From assembly GCA_902559355.1 (NCBI GenBank), contig CACEHM010000001.1:209829-273828 (forward strand): a DNA stretch of 64,000 nucleotides, written 5' to 3'. The stretch comes from an uncultured Gammaproteobacteria bacterium. GTDB taxonomy: Bacteria; Pseudomonadota; Gammaproteobacteria; GCA-002705445; GCA-002716945. Positions 26,906 to 34,886 of the stretch are shown piece by piece (the first letter of the stretch is position 1; every line of letters starts with the position of its first letter). Position numbers and translations under genes: made by a program. Under the pieces are notes generated by a model that worked only from the letters and a program-made list of their open reading frames with translations, was not told the DNA's origin and did not search any database.

Positions 26906-27283
26906 TTATAGATAAATAGGTAATATATATGTAAAAAAACTAGCGAAAATAAATATTCCAATAGAAGCAAAATAAATAACTTTAGATCTTTTTCTAGTTT
27001 TTAGACACGTATCTCTTAAATCTGGATCTGTTGGACATGGTAGCAAGGAAGTTTTTTTTATTAACAAACCTGCAAGTAGTAAAATAATTCCTGTAACTAT
27101 GGAAATAGTAACTTTGTGTTGAGAGATAACAATCAGCTGAGGAAAAAAATTCACTATTGATGCAAATGTGGCACCTGCTCCAAGTAGAACAAATAGAGCA
27201 GGTAAAGCACAACATATAAGTGTTGATGAAGAAGCAAAAAGTGTAATCAACCCAAGTTTCATTGATTCATTATTTTTAAACAT
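26906..27283 (-). CDS. MerT-like metal-transport membrane protein
   Basis: 125 residues with three predicted membrane helices. The first helix carries a Cys-Cys pair (STLICCALPALFVLLGAGA), as in MerT. A second pair lies in a loop (LLPCPTDPDLRDTC). MerT proteins pass metal from a periplasmic carrier through the inner membrane. The gene lies between a MerP-like carrier and csoR, and no mercuric reductase is nearby, so the metal is more likely copper. Function assigned by topology and context. Confidence 0.68.
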   Translation of the reverse strand: MFKNNESMKLGLITLFASSSTLICCALPALFVLLGAGATFASIVNFFPQLIVISQHKVTISIVTGIILLLAGLLIKKTSLLPCPTDPDLRDTCLKTRKRSKVIYFASIGIFIFASFFTYILPIYL

Positions 27284-27286
27284 AAT

Positions 27287-27697
27287 TTAAACTTTTCGTA
27301 TTACAATTCCAGTAGCTGTTTGCCCGTTGGATAAGAAAATATTCTTAATTTCATCCAAATCGACTTTTTTGTTCATAGAATAAGCAATCATAACTTTTCC
27401 TTTATCCAGGCTTACATCTACTTTTTTAACATCTTTGTCATCATTAAATGTTTTTTCTATTCCTCTTGCACAGAAATCACATACCATTCCTTGGACATCA
27501 ACAATTACAATCTGTGTATTAGACAAACCAGCACTAAAACTTGAAAACATCTCATCAGTAATCTTTGTTTTAGATCCGTCTACATAGGTCATATCTTGAT
27601 GCTTATTATGATTATGTGAATCATGATTGTGCATACCATCCATAGCAAGGACAGTATTTGATGATAATATAATTAATGATAATAATATTTTATACAT
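27287..27697 (-). CDS. Periplasmic HMA-domain metal carrier (MerP-like)
   Basis: 136 residues: signal peptide (about 1-18), a His/Asp/Met-rich segment (HNHDSHNHNKH), then a heavy-metal-associated domain with the metal site GMVCDFCARGIEKTF (Cys73, Cys76). It is longer than MerP because of the His-rich arm and linker. It probably collects periplasmic metal for the MerT-like protein encoded next. AGGAG-like ribosome-binding sequence precedes the ATG. Confidence 0.85.
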   Translation of the reverse strand: MYKILLSLIILSSNTVLAMDGMHNHDSHNHNKHQDMTYVDGSKTKITDEMFSSFSAGLSNTQIVIVDVQGMVCDFCARGIEKTFNDDKDVKKVDVSLDKGKVMIAYSMNKKVDLDEIKNIFLSNGQTATGIVIRKV

Positions 27698-27713
27698 AAT
27701 AGTTCTCCTAAAT

Positions 27714-28322
27714 TTAAAACCTTAACATATAGTGAATATCCCAGTGTGAATTTTTTGCACCAATTTCTACAAGAGAATCACCTTTAAAAAATTTCATGAA
27801 TGGATATGTCTCCCAATTATTCTTTATTGTATCTTTTTTAGCTTTTACCATAACCCAGGTATGTAAATCATTATATTCACCAAGATAAGGCGCTACTCCA
27901 AATGTTAGTTCATTTTCCGTATAATCTTTTACATCTGTGTCTTTATTAATGACTGAGAATGACGCAAATAATCTTCTTGTTTCCCAATCACCATGAACAC
28001 CATAAAAATGATTATTCTTTGATTTGGTTGATACACCTCCCGTTAAATACAAATTGGCTTGTGATGATTTAGTATTTTTCCTTCCTAAAAGGTATGTCGT
28101 TTTTAGATTAATATACTGGTCGTTAAAATGACGATCGTTAATATATTCTAATCCTAGTGAGTATTTATATAGAGGGGAGTAATGGTAATAATATGATGAA
28201 TACATGCTGTTGGTTTTATACATAATAGTTGACCCTCCCGACCATGATATAGGTCTTGAGAATGCAGCATCAGTAGTTACAACTAACAATAAAATAATAA
28301 CTGTTTTATTTATTATACCCAT
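27714..28322 (-). CDS. Outer-membrane beta-barrel protein of the metal operon
   Basis: 202 residues: signal peptide (about 1-22), then alternating amphipathic strands with many Tyr, Trp and Asn, for example KYSLGLEYINDRHFNDQYIN and the end WDIHYMLRF. The terminal Phe is typical of beta-barrel outer-membrane proteins. First gene of a four-gene operon (barrel, MerP-like, MerT-like, CsoR). Its ATG lies inside the predicted CsoR operator, and the -10 box is 9 bases upstream, so the mRNA has almost no leader. The exact family is not known to me. Confidence 0.65.
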   Translation of the reverse strand: MGIINKTVIILLLVVTTDAAFSRPISWSGGSTIMYKTNSMYSSYYYHYSPLYKYSLGLEYINDRHFNDQYINLKTTYLLGRKNTKSSQANLYLTGGVSTKSKNNHFYGVHGDWETRRLFASFSVINKDTDVKDYTENELTFGVAPYLGEYNDLHTWVMVKAKKDTIKNNWETYPFMKFFKGDSLVEIGAKNSHWDIHYMLRF

Positions 28323-28332
28323 AGGGGGTATA
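28314..28332 (-). promoter_or_regulatory. CsoR operator overlapping the start codon
   Basis: TATACCC-ATAGG-GGGTATA is a perfect 7-bp inverted repeat with a 5-base spacer. It closely resembles known CsoR operators of the TACCC-TACGG-GGGTA type. A minus-strand TATAAT box (28337-28332) abuts it, so bound repressor would block both the -10 region and the start site. The same operon encodes a Cys-His-Cys CsoR. Confidence 0.75.
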
Positions 28333-28398
28333 TTATAATATTAATCAACGCGATTCAATATTCTATATTAATGATTTCTATCAATAAGAAGTTATGTG

Positions 28399-28797
28399 CT
28401 ACAGCGAATAGACTATTGCAGTTATTAATACAATAAACCCTGTGAATGTGAGTATCATTCCACCTACTCTTAGGATCATATTTGGTTTCATAAAAGAGAA
28501 AACTATGCCGTGTATGAATCTTCCTGCTGTAAAAATGCTACCACTAATATGTAAATATAATGAGGATAAACCATTTAGCTCTGCTATGAGCATCAAAATC
28601 AAAAATAGTGGCGCGTATTCAATTAAATTTCCATGCGCCCTGACTGCTCTGTATAAGGTATCCTCATCTACTAAGCGATCATCAGAGTGGAGAAATTTAG
28701 TAACCGGGCTCCCTCGCAAGTCTATGACTCTGAAAGCTAAAATTAACATGAAGATTATAAGAATAATTGTGTAAGTGATTGTTATATTTATTTGCAT
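28399..28797 (-). CDS. MAPEG family membrane protein
   Basis: 132-residue four-helix membrane protein. The family motif RAVRAHGNLIEYAPLFLILM, with the HGN-x-x-E-x-x-P core of MAPEG proteins, is intact. It is followed by GRFIHGIVF. Members conjugate glutathione or act on lipid peroxides; bacterial roles are poorly known. Monocistronic, upstream of a divergent peroxiredoxin gene, which fits an oxidative-stress setting. Confidence 0.88.
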   Translation of the reverse strand: MQINITITYTIILIIFMLILAFRVIDLRGSPVTKFLHSDDRLVDEDTLYRAVRAHGNLIEYAPLFLILMLIAELNGLSSLYLHISGSIFTAGRFIHGIVFSFMKPNMILRVGGMILTFTGFIVLITAIVYSL

Positions 28798-28960
28798 GCG
28801 ATCTTATACTAGTATTTTATGAAAACTATGTCTATTCCTCATTAGATATGGAAAAAACAATATCTTTTTTAATCCCTTAGAACCTCATTATAAATTGAAA
28901 AAATAGTTCTTTAAATTATAATAATAATTCAGGGATAGAAAAATATGACAGGAGTTTATA

Positions 28961-29491
28961 ATGAAAGCAGGCGATTCTATACCTGATATTAAATTTTGTT
29001 TCCGCGAGGGTGACATAAGACCAGAAAGCGGCACTTGTCCAGTTGGTGGAAAATTTATTGAAAAATCAACCTTAGAGTTATTTTCTAATCAAAGAGTTAT
29101 AATCTTTTCTCTACCTGGAGCTTTTACACCGACTTGTTCTACATATCAATTACCTGGGTTTGAAAATAATTTTGATAAATTTAGAGAGAAAGGTATTGAC
29201 GATATATATGTGGTTTCTGTTAACGATGCTTTTGTGATGAATGCTTGGGCTTCTGATTTAGGTATCAAAAATATAAAAATAATTCCAGACGGTAATTGCG
29301 AATTTACTACTGCGATGGGCATGAATGTTTCAAAGGGAAACCTTGGATTTGGTATTAGAAGCTGGCGATACGCCATGATAGTTGATAATTGTAAAATTGA
29401 AAAAATTTTTGAAGAGCCAGGGAAATCTGACGATTTTTCTGATGATCCATATGGGGAAACCTCACCAGAAAACATAATGGCGCAGTTATGA
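28961..29491 (+). CDS. Peroxiredoxin, Prx5-like
   Basis: Thiol peroxidase of 176 residues. The active site is PGAFTPTCSTYQLPG with peroxidatic Cys59. The order is that of the Prx5 group: early strand RVIIFSLPGAFTPTC, then VVSVNDAFVMNAW and a FGIRSWRYAMIVDN segment. Length suits a stand-alone Prx5 without a fused glutaredoxin. AGGAG precedes the ATG. Its stop overlaps the P19-like gene by four bases (ATGA). Confidence 0.92.
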   Translation: MKAGDSIPDIKFCFREGDIRPESGTCPVGGKFIEKSTLELFSNQRVIIFSLPGAFTPTCSTYQLPGFENNFDKFREKGIDDIYVVSVNDAFVMNAWASDLGIKNIKIIPDGNCEFTTAMGMNVSKGNLGFGIRSWRYAMIVDNCKIEKIFEEPGKSDDFSDDPYGETSPENIMAQL

Positions 29492-30039
29492 AAATAGTAT
29501 CAAATTTATTAATAGCTGGGCTTTTCTTTTCAATATCGATTTTTATCAATGCTGAGGAATTAATAATCGGGAAAGGCAATCTTAGTAATGATATCAATAT
29601 AGTATTTGAAGCTGCACCAAAAGATACTTTGTATAATAATGCCAGGGAAGTGCTTTCTGAAAAAGAAACAGATATTCACATTGAATCGCTTGTTAATTGG
29701 AATAATGATATTGATATCAGTGGACAGTTACCAGAAGCGTTTATTCCATACCTCATTATAATATCTGAGATTACAAATCAAAATACAAAAGAAAAAAGTA
29801 TTGTTGAGTTAACACCTCATATAAACCTAAGCGATGGTTTTCATTATGCAGAAAATATAAAGCTTCCCGGCTTAAGGAGCGATACTTATAAAATTAAATT
29901 TACTGTTTCTATTGATGAAAAAAACTTAACTTATCATAATGACTGGAAAGAATTGTATTCCTATCCACTTTTTGATGAGAAAGAATTTGAATATAGAAAC
30001 CTAGACTTTAAAAAGATGGCTGAAGAAGTACGCAACTGA
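29488..30039 (+). CDS. Periplasmic P19/FetP-like metal-binding protein
   Basis: 183 residues with a signal peptide (about 1-23). The mature part matches the P19/Tp34 pattern: ETDIHIESLVNW, then FIPYLIIISEIT and the DGFHYAENIKLPG motif followed by YKIKFTVSI. P19 proteins bind copper/iron and support ferrous uptake with FTR1-type permeases; no permease is adjacent. It is coupled to the peroxiredoxin gene, suggesting a joint redox/metal response. The match is from memory of the motif pattern. Confidence 0.62.
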   Translation: MKIVSNLLIAGLFFSISIFINAEELIIGKGNLSNDINIVFEAAPKDTLYNNAREVLSEKETDIHIESLVNWNNDIDISGQLPEAFIPYLIIISEITNQNTKEKSIVELTPHINLSDGFHYAENIKLPGLRSDTYKIKFTVSIDEKNLTYHNDWKELYSYPLFDEKEFEYRNLDFKKMAEEVRN

Positions 30040-30125
30040 ATAAGTATGCTTACAAACATAGATAATAAGCCTTTTTGTAGGAACTGCCTCGCTTAGTAGA
30101 TTAAATTTTGATAATATTGCACAAA

Positions 30126-30368
30126 GTGAACATAAATACTAAATGTTATGACCATACCCATGACCATACCCATGAGCATCAGCATGAGCATGAGTGTAGT
30201 GTGGATAAGCATGTGTGCGGACAATGCGGTAAGCTTCATTCCAAGTATTTCATTGAAAATCATTATTGTGTTTGTCAAACATTATTCAATATTCCATCTA
30301 AAGATTTTGAAGAATATGTAGTCACTAACTTTCATACTCGTGGACCACCAGCTTCTAATTTTATTTGA
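30126..30368 (+). CDS. His/Cys-rich small metal-binding protein
   Basis: About 80 residues from GTG 30126; TTG starts at 30108 and 30117 are alternatives. The N-terminal third is HTHDHTHEHQHEHE, then CSVDKHVCGQCGKLH with a CxxC and CVCQ later. It has the look of a zinc chaperone or buffer. There is no signal peptide in this start, so it is probably cytoplasmic. It precedes the ZnuD-like receptor by 29 bases, likely the same transcript. Confidence 0.6.
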   Translation: MNINTKCYDHTHDHTHEHQHEHECSVDKHVCGQCGKLHSKYFIENHYCVCQTLFNIPSKDFEEYVVTNFHTRGPPASNFI

Positions 30369-30397
30369 ATAGTAAAAAATAAAATTAGGAGAAAAAA

Positions 30398-32356
30398 ATG
30401 TTTTTAAAACGTTTATTTTACGTTTTGATAATTACGAGTACATCTTTTGTACAAGCAGATGATTTAACACCTCTTGAAGTAGAGTCATCTCTTTTATCAA
30501 ATACAGTAGGGGAGAGTAGGTATCCACTTGCAATAATTGGAAGCACAGATATTAACTCAACAAATAGTATTGGAACAATAATTAAAAAAATACCTGGGAT
30601 ATCGAATTCCGATTATGGTGTAGCAACAGGTCAGCCAGTAATTCGTGGATTAGGAGGTAGCAGAGTTAAGGTGTTATCTGATAATGATAATGTTAACGAC
30701 TTAAGCTATATCAGCGCAGATCATCCGAACATGGTTAATACAAGTAATGCCTCTCATATTGAGGTAATTAAAGGACCTGCATCTATATTTAATTATAGTG
30801 GAACAACTGGCGGTATAGTCAACGTGATTACCGGTTCTATCACAGACCAGCCTTATTCTGATCAGATGATTCGTTTAGGTAGGACTTTCGATAGTGCAAG
30901 CGAAGGATACTCAAATAATGTACTCATGAAGAAGAATATGGGTAACCTAAGTTTATTTTTCTCTCATGATAGAAGACATCACAGTAATTATGATTTAACT
31001 GATGGATCAAAACTCGAAGATGGCGCATTTGAGGCGTCACTTCACAATTCAGATTTTGCTGATGAAAATCATACTGTAGGATTGTCTATGATTAAAGACT
31101 GGGGATTTATTGGATTCTCATTTGAAGATAATAAAGGACATTACGGCATACCTTTTCATTCCCCACCCCCAGGCGAAGAGCATGGTGAGGAAAGATTATA
31201 TAGTACTCATAAAACTGATAACTATAGAATTAAAGGAAGAATTGATAATATAGTTATTGCAAATTCTGTAGATTTTTCTTTCAATAATTCTAATTCCAGT
31301 ATTAGAGAACATGAAGATGGAGAATTCACAGAGCTAAAAAATAATTCATCATCTTGGAATTTAAAATTTAATCTAGATGATGAAAACATAAACAAACGCT
31401 TATTGCTTTCATATAATCATCAAAAATCACCGATGTCATCTGGCGCTTATATCCCATCATCAGATTCTTATGATCAATCGATTGCATACTTTATGAATAG
31501 TGGTTATTTGGGACATGATGTAGATGTTGCTATAAGATATGATAACAATGAGAGACTAACAGCTGGTAAAAATTATGAAGATTCAGCTATAAGTTTTTCT
31601 GCAAACTCTATTTTTTCTATTACAGATAATCTGAAATATTCCGTTGGATATTCGCACGTATCAAGAAGTCCAAATATGGCAGAATTATTTGCTGCTGGTA
31701 AACATGGGCCAACTAATAGATATGAAATAGGAGACAGTAATCTCAATAGAGAAATAACAAGAAACATTGATCTTGGTATAGACTATAATCTAAAAAACAC
31801 ACTGATTTCTCTAGATATATATAGAAATAATACTAACAACTATATTTATCTAAAAGACTTAGGTACCACAGCTAATTTAGCAGGTGTGCAAGATGCACGT
31901 TGGTCACAAAAAGATGTTGTGATTCAAGGATATGAATTATCTTTAGAAAAATCTTTTCTTATTGGGGGCGCAGATGTTCTTCTTACAATAAGCAGGGATG
32001 ATATATCTGCAGTCTTCGATGATAATACATATGTTCCTAGAATACCTAGTGCAAGTAATATGATAGACATCACACTTTTTGGAGAAAAAAACAAAAAATA
32101 TTCTCTAAACCTTCTACACTCTGAAACGCAAGATGACTTTTCATCTATAGAATCTTCAACAAATTCTTATATGGACTTAACAATGAAGTATTCTGATAAA
32201 ATAATGATTAGCAATCTTTATGATTTAAATATAAATCTTTTTGCAAGTAATTTGCTTGATAAAACAAGAAGAAATCATGCATCGTTCATAAAAGGTGAAG
32301 TTCCATTACCAGGTGCAAGTTTTGGATTTGATGTGTCGGTCGATTATAAGTTCTAA
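30398..32356 (+). CDS. TonB-dependent receptor, ZnuD-like
   Basis: 652-residue outer-membrane receptor. Signal peptide to about residue 20, TonB box/plug domain with IPGISNSDYGVATGQPVIRGL, SRVKVLSDN and IEVIKGPASIFNYSG. The barrel follows, with a periplasmic-turn segment containing SPNMAELFAAGKHGPTNRYE and a C-terminal Phe. His/Glu-rich loops (HSPPPGEEHGEE) match ZnuD-type zinc receptors. The substrate is inferred as zinc from these loops and from the upstream His-rich gene. AGGAG precedes the ATG. Confidence 0.85.
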   Translation: MFLKRLFYVLIITSTSFVQADDLTPLEVESSLLSNTVGESRYPLAIIGSTDINSTNSIGTIIKKIPGISNSDYGVATGQPVIRGLGGSRVKVLSDNDNVNDLSYISADHPNMVNTSNASHIEVIKGPASIFNYSGTTGGIVNVITGSITDQPYSDQMIRLGRTFDSASEGYSNNVLMKKNMGNLSLFFSHDRRHHSNYDLTDGSKLEDGAFEASLHNSDFADENHTVGLSMIKDWGFIGFSFEDNKGHYGIPFHSPPPGEEHGEERLYSTHKTDNYRIKGRIDNIVIANSVDFSFNNSNSSIREHEDGEFTELKNNSSSWNLKFNLDDENINKRLLLSYNHQKSPMSSGAYIPSSDSYDQSIAYFMNSGYLGHDVDVAIRYDNNERLTAGKNYEDSAISFSANSIFSITDNLKYSVGYSHVSRSPNMAELFAAGKHGPTNRYEIGDSNLNREITRNIDLGIDYNLKNTLISLDIYRNNTNNYIYLKDLGTTANLAGVQDARWSQKDVVIQGYELSLEKSFLIGGADVLLTISRDDISAVFDDNTYVPRIPSASNMIDITLFGEKNKKYSLNLLHSETQDDFSSIESSTNSYMDLTMKYSDKIMISNLYDLNINLFASNLLDKTRRNHASFIKGEVPLPGASFGFDVSVDYKF

Positions 32357-32373
32357 ATACTTATAATTTAACT

Positions 32374-32408
32374 TATCTATACCGTGAAAAACTTTCTCGG
32401 TATAGATA
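32374..32408 (+). terminator. Stem-loop after the ZnuD-like gene
   Basis: TATCTATACCG (32374-32384) and CGGTATAGATA (32398-32408) form a perfect 11-bp stem with a 13-base loop, 18 bases after the receptor stop. No long T-run follows, so it is either a weak intrinsic terminator or an mRNA 3'-end protector. Confidence 0.5.
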
Positions 32409-32424
32409 GTCTTAGATCTGTGTA

Positions 32425-32433
32425 TGTTATATT
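32425..32433 (+). promoter_or_regulatory. Extended -10 box 6 bases before the 32440 start
   Basis: TGT-TATATT fits an extended -10 promoter (TGn plus hexamer). It ends six bases before the ATG, predicting a leaderless mRNA. Same geometry as at 10946 and 41211. Confidence 0.5.
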
Positions 32434-32439
32434 AAATAT

Positions 32440-32631
32440 ATGATTGTCGATATATTTACCTATATAATTGTTGGTGCAATAGCAGTTTTCATTGTCTTTG
32501 ACTTATATAGGTTTCTTAATACTTGGTTTAGTAGCCCGAGGATGTCTTTTGAATTATTAAAGGCCAACCCATTTGGTAGCGTTGTATTTCCATTAGTTCT
32601 AATCATCATCTGGTTCTTCGTATTTGGATAA
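32440..32631 (+). CDS. 63-residue two-helix membrane protein
   Basis: Helix one (about 5-25, IFTYIIVGAIAVFIVFDLY), a short loop with WFSSPRMSFELLKANPF, and helix two (about 46-62). Not recognised. Predicted to be leaderless. The next small gene (32655) follows 23 bases later. Confidence 0.55.
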   Translation: MIVDIFTYIIVGAIAVFIVFDLYRFLNTWFSSPRMSFELLKANPFGSVVFPLVLIIIWFFVFG

Positions 32632-32654
32632 TTATTTAATGATATTATTTATCA

Positions 32655-32765
32655 ATGGCTGAAAAAGACAAATCAATAAATAAAATACTTTTAGAGGTGC
32701 TTAAGTTACTGGCTATTGCTGCAATAATAATTTCCAGTTCAGCGTTCATACTGCTGGCCTTATAA
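32655..32765 (+). CDS. 36-residue membrane microprotein
   Basis: Reads MAEKDKSINKILLEVLKLLA then a hydrophobic stretch ending FILLAL. One helix after a charged N-terminus. No ribosome-binding site is evident, so coupling to the 32440 gene is possible. Confidence 0.4.
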   Translation: MAEKDKSINKILLEVLKLLAIAAIIISSSAFILLAL

Positions 32766-32781
32766 TTCGATTATGAATTTA

Positions 32782-32904
32782 TTATTCTCTAAAAAATGTA
32801 TGTATAGCTAAAGCAAGAACTAAAATACCAACTACAAACTGATAAACATAGAAAGCGACTGCACTAAAAATTATTAATATTATTGATTTGGTATTTTTAG
32901 TCAT
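32782..32904 (-). CDS. 40-residue membrane microprotein
   Basis: Starts MTKNTKSIILIIFSAVAFYV, continues hydrophobic and ends HTFFRE, giving one or two short helices. Convergent with the 36-residue gene. Supported by composition only. Confidence 0.4.
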   Translation of the reverse strand: MTKNTKSIILIIFSAVAFYVYQFVVGILVLALAIHTFFRE

Positions 32905-32975
32905 TATTTTTTAAAAGAATCATATTTTTAAATATATTTGTAAGTTAATTCTAATATGCCTATACTGAATCACCA

Positions 32976-33344
32976 ATGTCAAATTTAATTAAAATACCTT
33001 TCATCATCTTAATAATTATACCTGGACTAGTTTCATCAGATGAGGCAGATCTCAAAAGTGAGAGGAATAACATTATAAAATGTTCTGCATACCATATGAA
33101 AGCTATGTTAAATAGTCAATATTATAATAAAGAAAAATACGAATACCATAAAAACTATTTTGATACCTTAAATGAGGAGTTCTTGATTATAAGTCCTAAT
33201 TCTTCTCAGGCGGCATTCATCCTTTCAGCGACAAGTGTTATAGAGTCATGGTCATACATAGCTCAAGAAAAAGGACAGCGTTTTGCTAACATGAAAATTG
33301 AGAATGAATATAAGGATCTTTGTAATTCTGGCTTAAACAAGTAG
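32976..33344 (+). CDS. Hypothetical secreted protein, 122 residues
   Basis: Signal peptide (about 1-21: IPFIILIIIPGLVSS), then a helical mature domain with exactly two Cys (about residues 36 and 116) that could form one disulfide. Many Tyr and Asn, no recognised family. TATACT at 32961-32966 lies nine bases before the ATG, again leaving almost no leader. Confidence 0.6.
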   Translation: MSNLIKIPFIILIIIPGLVSSDEADLKSERNNIIKCSAYHMKAMLNSQYYNKEKYEYHKNYFDTLNEEFLIISPNSSQAAFILSATSVIESWSYIAQEKGQRFANMKIENEYKDLCNSGLNK

Positions 33345-33345
33345 T

Positions 33346-33516
33346 TTATTTATTTTTCTTTGTACCACCATATTGATAGCTTTTAGAATAATTAGCTTTA
33401 ACTATAGTGAGGCATTGTTGACATAAGAATTCCCATTCTTTTTTATAATTGTACCTACATCTAAATAACGCATTTGCCGAAGTCGAACATATAGAACAAG
33501 TTTTTTTGGATTTCAT
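33346..33516 (-). CDS. 56-residue zinc-ribbon-like protein
   Basis: Contains two CxxC pairs, CSIC near residue 7 and CQQC near residue 32, plus basic residues throughout, as in small zinc ribbons. It ends in GGTKKNK. Its stop lies one base past the stop of the convergent 122-residue gene. Possibly nucleic-acid binding; function unknown. Confidence 0.5.
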   Translation of the reverse strand: MKSKKTCSICSTSANALFRCRYNYKKEWEFLCQQCLTIVKANYSKSYQYGGTKKNK

Positions 33517-33644
33517 GCTTTAGATTAGTGTAGCTAAAAAGACTAATGTAACTACCTGATTATATATTAACTTTTATATACAATGTTGTCGAGATATTTA
33601 TTTAAATAAATTTATTTTAAGCACAAAAGTGTGATGGTAAACTC

Positions 33645-33833
33645 TTACGGCGCTAAATTCATTGCTAATAATAAACCAAGGACTGTACCAACAACCCAAG
33701 ATAAAAATAGAAAAGCAAGTATATCTGCAAGTGTTTTGAATTTGTAATCGATAATATCTTTCATATAGATAGGTCGTAAGATAAAAAAGACTATTGCGGC
33801 TGATAAAAGCGTAATAATAGTTATTTGATTCAT
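33645..33833 (-). CDS. 62-residue two-helix membrane protein
   Basis: Helix one (about 3-23), a loop with KDIIDYKFKTLAD, and helix two (about 38-58, FLFLSWVVGTVLGLLL). Not recognised. It stands alone in a gene-poor stretch before the ccm cluster. Confidence 0.5.
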   Translation of the reverse strand: MNQITIITLLSAAIVFFILRPIYMKDIIDYKFKTLADILAFLFLSWVVGTVLGLLLAMNLAP

Positions 33834-34302
33834 GATTATTTGGGTATTTTTATCAAATATTAAGAATAGGCAATATTATAATAAATATATTTATCAATGA
33901 CTATCTTGTTTCTACTTAATAATTATGAATGATTTATTTAATGCAAATTAATGAATCCTTATAAACAAATATGTCAATAATAATAATTTATTTTTTTTTA
34001 ATACTTGGTTTATTTTAGGTGTATGTTTAATCTATGAGGATATTTATTACGGATATGTACATAAATGCTCAACACACGACAGAGCACTCTGTCGATGAAA
34101 TTCTTCATCATAAAAATCATAAGAATCAATCCCGCGAATTCATTCTAGATAAGCTTCGGCCAAGGTAGACTATAATTAATAAATATCACCACTTTTCTCT
34201 TTTTTAACCACCCGAAACATACTAAAAATACAGTAAAAATATTGAGTTCCTGTTAGAATCTTAATGTTTTTATTAGCTATATTATAAGGTATATTTCTAA
34301 CT
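33834..34302. other. 469-base gap before the ccm cluster
   Basis: Very AT-rich. The only frame of note is 34034-34168 on the plus strand (44 residues, starting MRIFITDMYINAQHTTEHSV), which is hydrophilic and His-rich but has no good ribosome-binding site. I see no RNA gene or clear repeat here. Confidence 0.4.
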
Positions 34303-34425
34303 ATGTTTGATTACGCAGGTTACATATTTTGGGCATATTTTTTGGTCATCGTTCCAATGATTATTGTGGTAGCTGTGTTGGTGTATAATGGTAGGCAAAT
34401 CAAAAAAAATATAACTAAGCCCTAG
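34303..34425 (+). CDS. ccmD: Haem exporter subunit CcmD
   Basis: 40-residue single-helix protein: MFDYAGYIFWAYFLVIVPMI, then a basic tail NGRQIKKNI. Size, the early Tyr/Trp-rich segment, one helix and basic cytosolic tail are all CcmD features. It sits directly upstream of ccmE. CcmD helps release holo-CcmE from the CcmABC complex, but ccmA, ccmB and ccmC are not in this window. Confidence 0.8.
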   Translation: MFDYAGYIFWAYFLVIVPMIIVVAVLVYNGRQIKKNITKP

Positions 34426-34430
34426 ATAGC

Positions 34431-34886
34431 ATGAAAAAGAGATCAGTCAGAATTTATTATGTTTCATTCTTGCTAGTCATTCTCGGATTTGTGTTGTTTC
34501 TTTTTGTGAAAACATTCAATGATAATCTCCTATATTATAGAAGCCCCACACAACTTGTTGATGGTAATTTTCCTGAAAATTATATATTCAGGATTGGCGG
34601 AATGGTTGAGGAAGGATCCCTAGTAAGAGTAAAAGGCACCAAAAAAGTAAGATTCTTTGTTACAGATTTTGATAATAAAATGTTAATTAAATATGATGGA
34701 ATACTGCCTGATTTATTCAGAGAGGGTCAAGGCGTAGTAATTAGAGGCCATGTTGAGCAAGATTATTTTGTAGCTGAGGAGGTTTTAGCTAAACATGACG
34801 AAACATACATGCCCCCAGAAGTTCAAGAATCACTTGGTATAAGTGAAAAAAGTAAAAATAAAACAACACAAAGCATTAAACAATGA
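34431..34886 (+). CDS. ccmE: Cytochrome c maturation protein CcmE
   Basis: Haem chaperone of 151 residues: one N-terminal membrane helix (about 7-27), then an OB-fold periplasmic domain. The covalent haem ligand His122 is in KHDETYMPPE, the HxxxY signature of proteobacterial CcmE, with Tyr126. Overlaps ccmF by four bases (ATGA). Confidence 0.96.
   Translation: MKKRSVRIYYVSFLLVILGFVLFLFVKTFNDNLLYYRSPTQLVDGNFPENYIFRIGGMVEEGSLVRVKGTKKVRFFVTDFDNKMLIKYDGILPDLFREGQGVVIRGHVEQDYFVAEEVLAKHDETYMPPEVQESLGISEKSKNKTTQSIKQ

Noticed and set aside
28854-28887. AGATAT...ATATCT hairpin with T-run before the peroxiredoxin gene
   Set aside because: The stem is only 6 AT-only pairs and no gene ends upstream on that strand, so a terminator or attenuator is not supported.
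30101-30126. Possible Zur or Fur box before the His-rich gene
   Set aside because: GATAATATT has only a partial palindrome and such words are expected by chance at this AT content.
30093-30278. Minus-strand ORF with Met-rich repeats opposite the His-rich gene
   Set aside because: It is the antisense reading of the CAT/GAC-rich repeat that encodes the His run; Met runs arise from that repeat.
34034-34168. 44-residue ORF before ccmD as a definite gene
   Set aside because: No ribosome-binding site or -10 box at a fitting distance and no recognisable features; noted only in the gap description.
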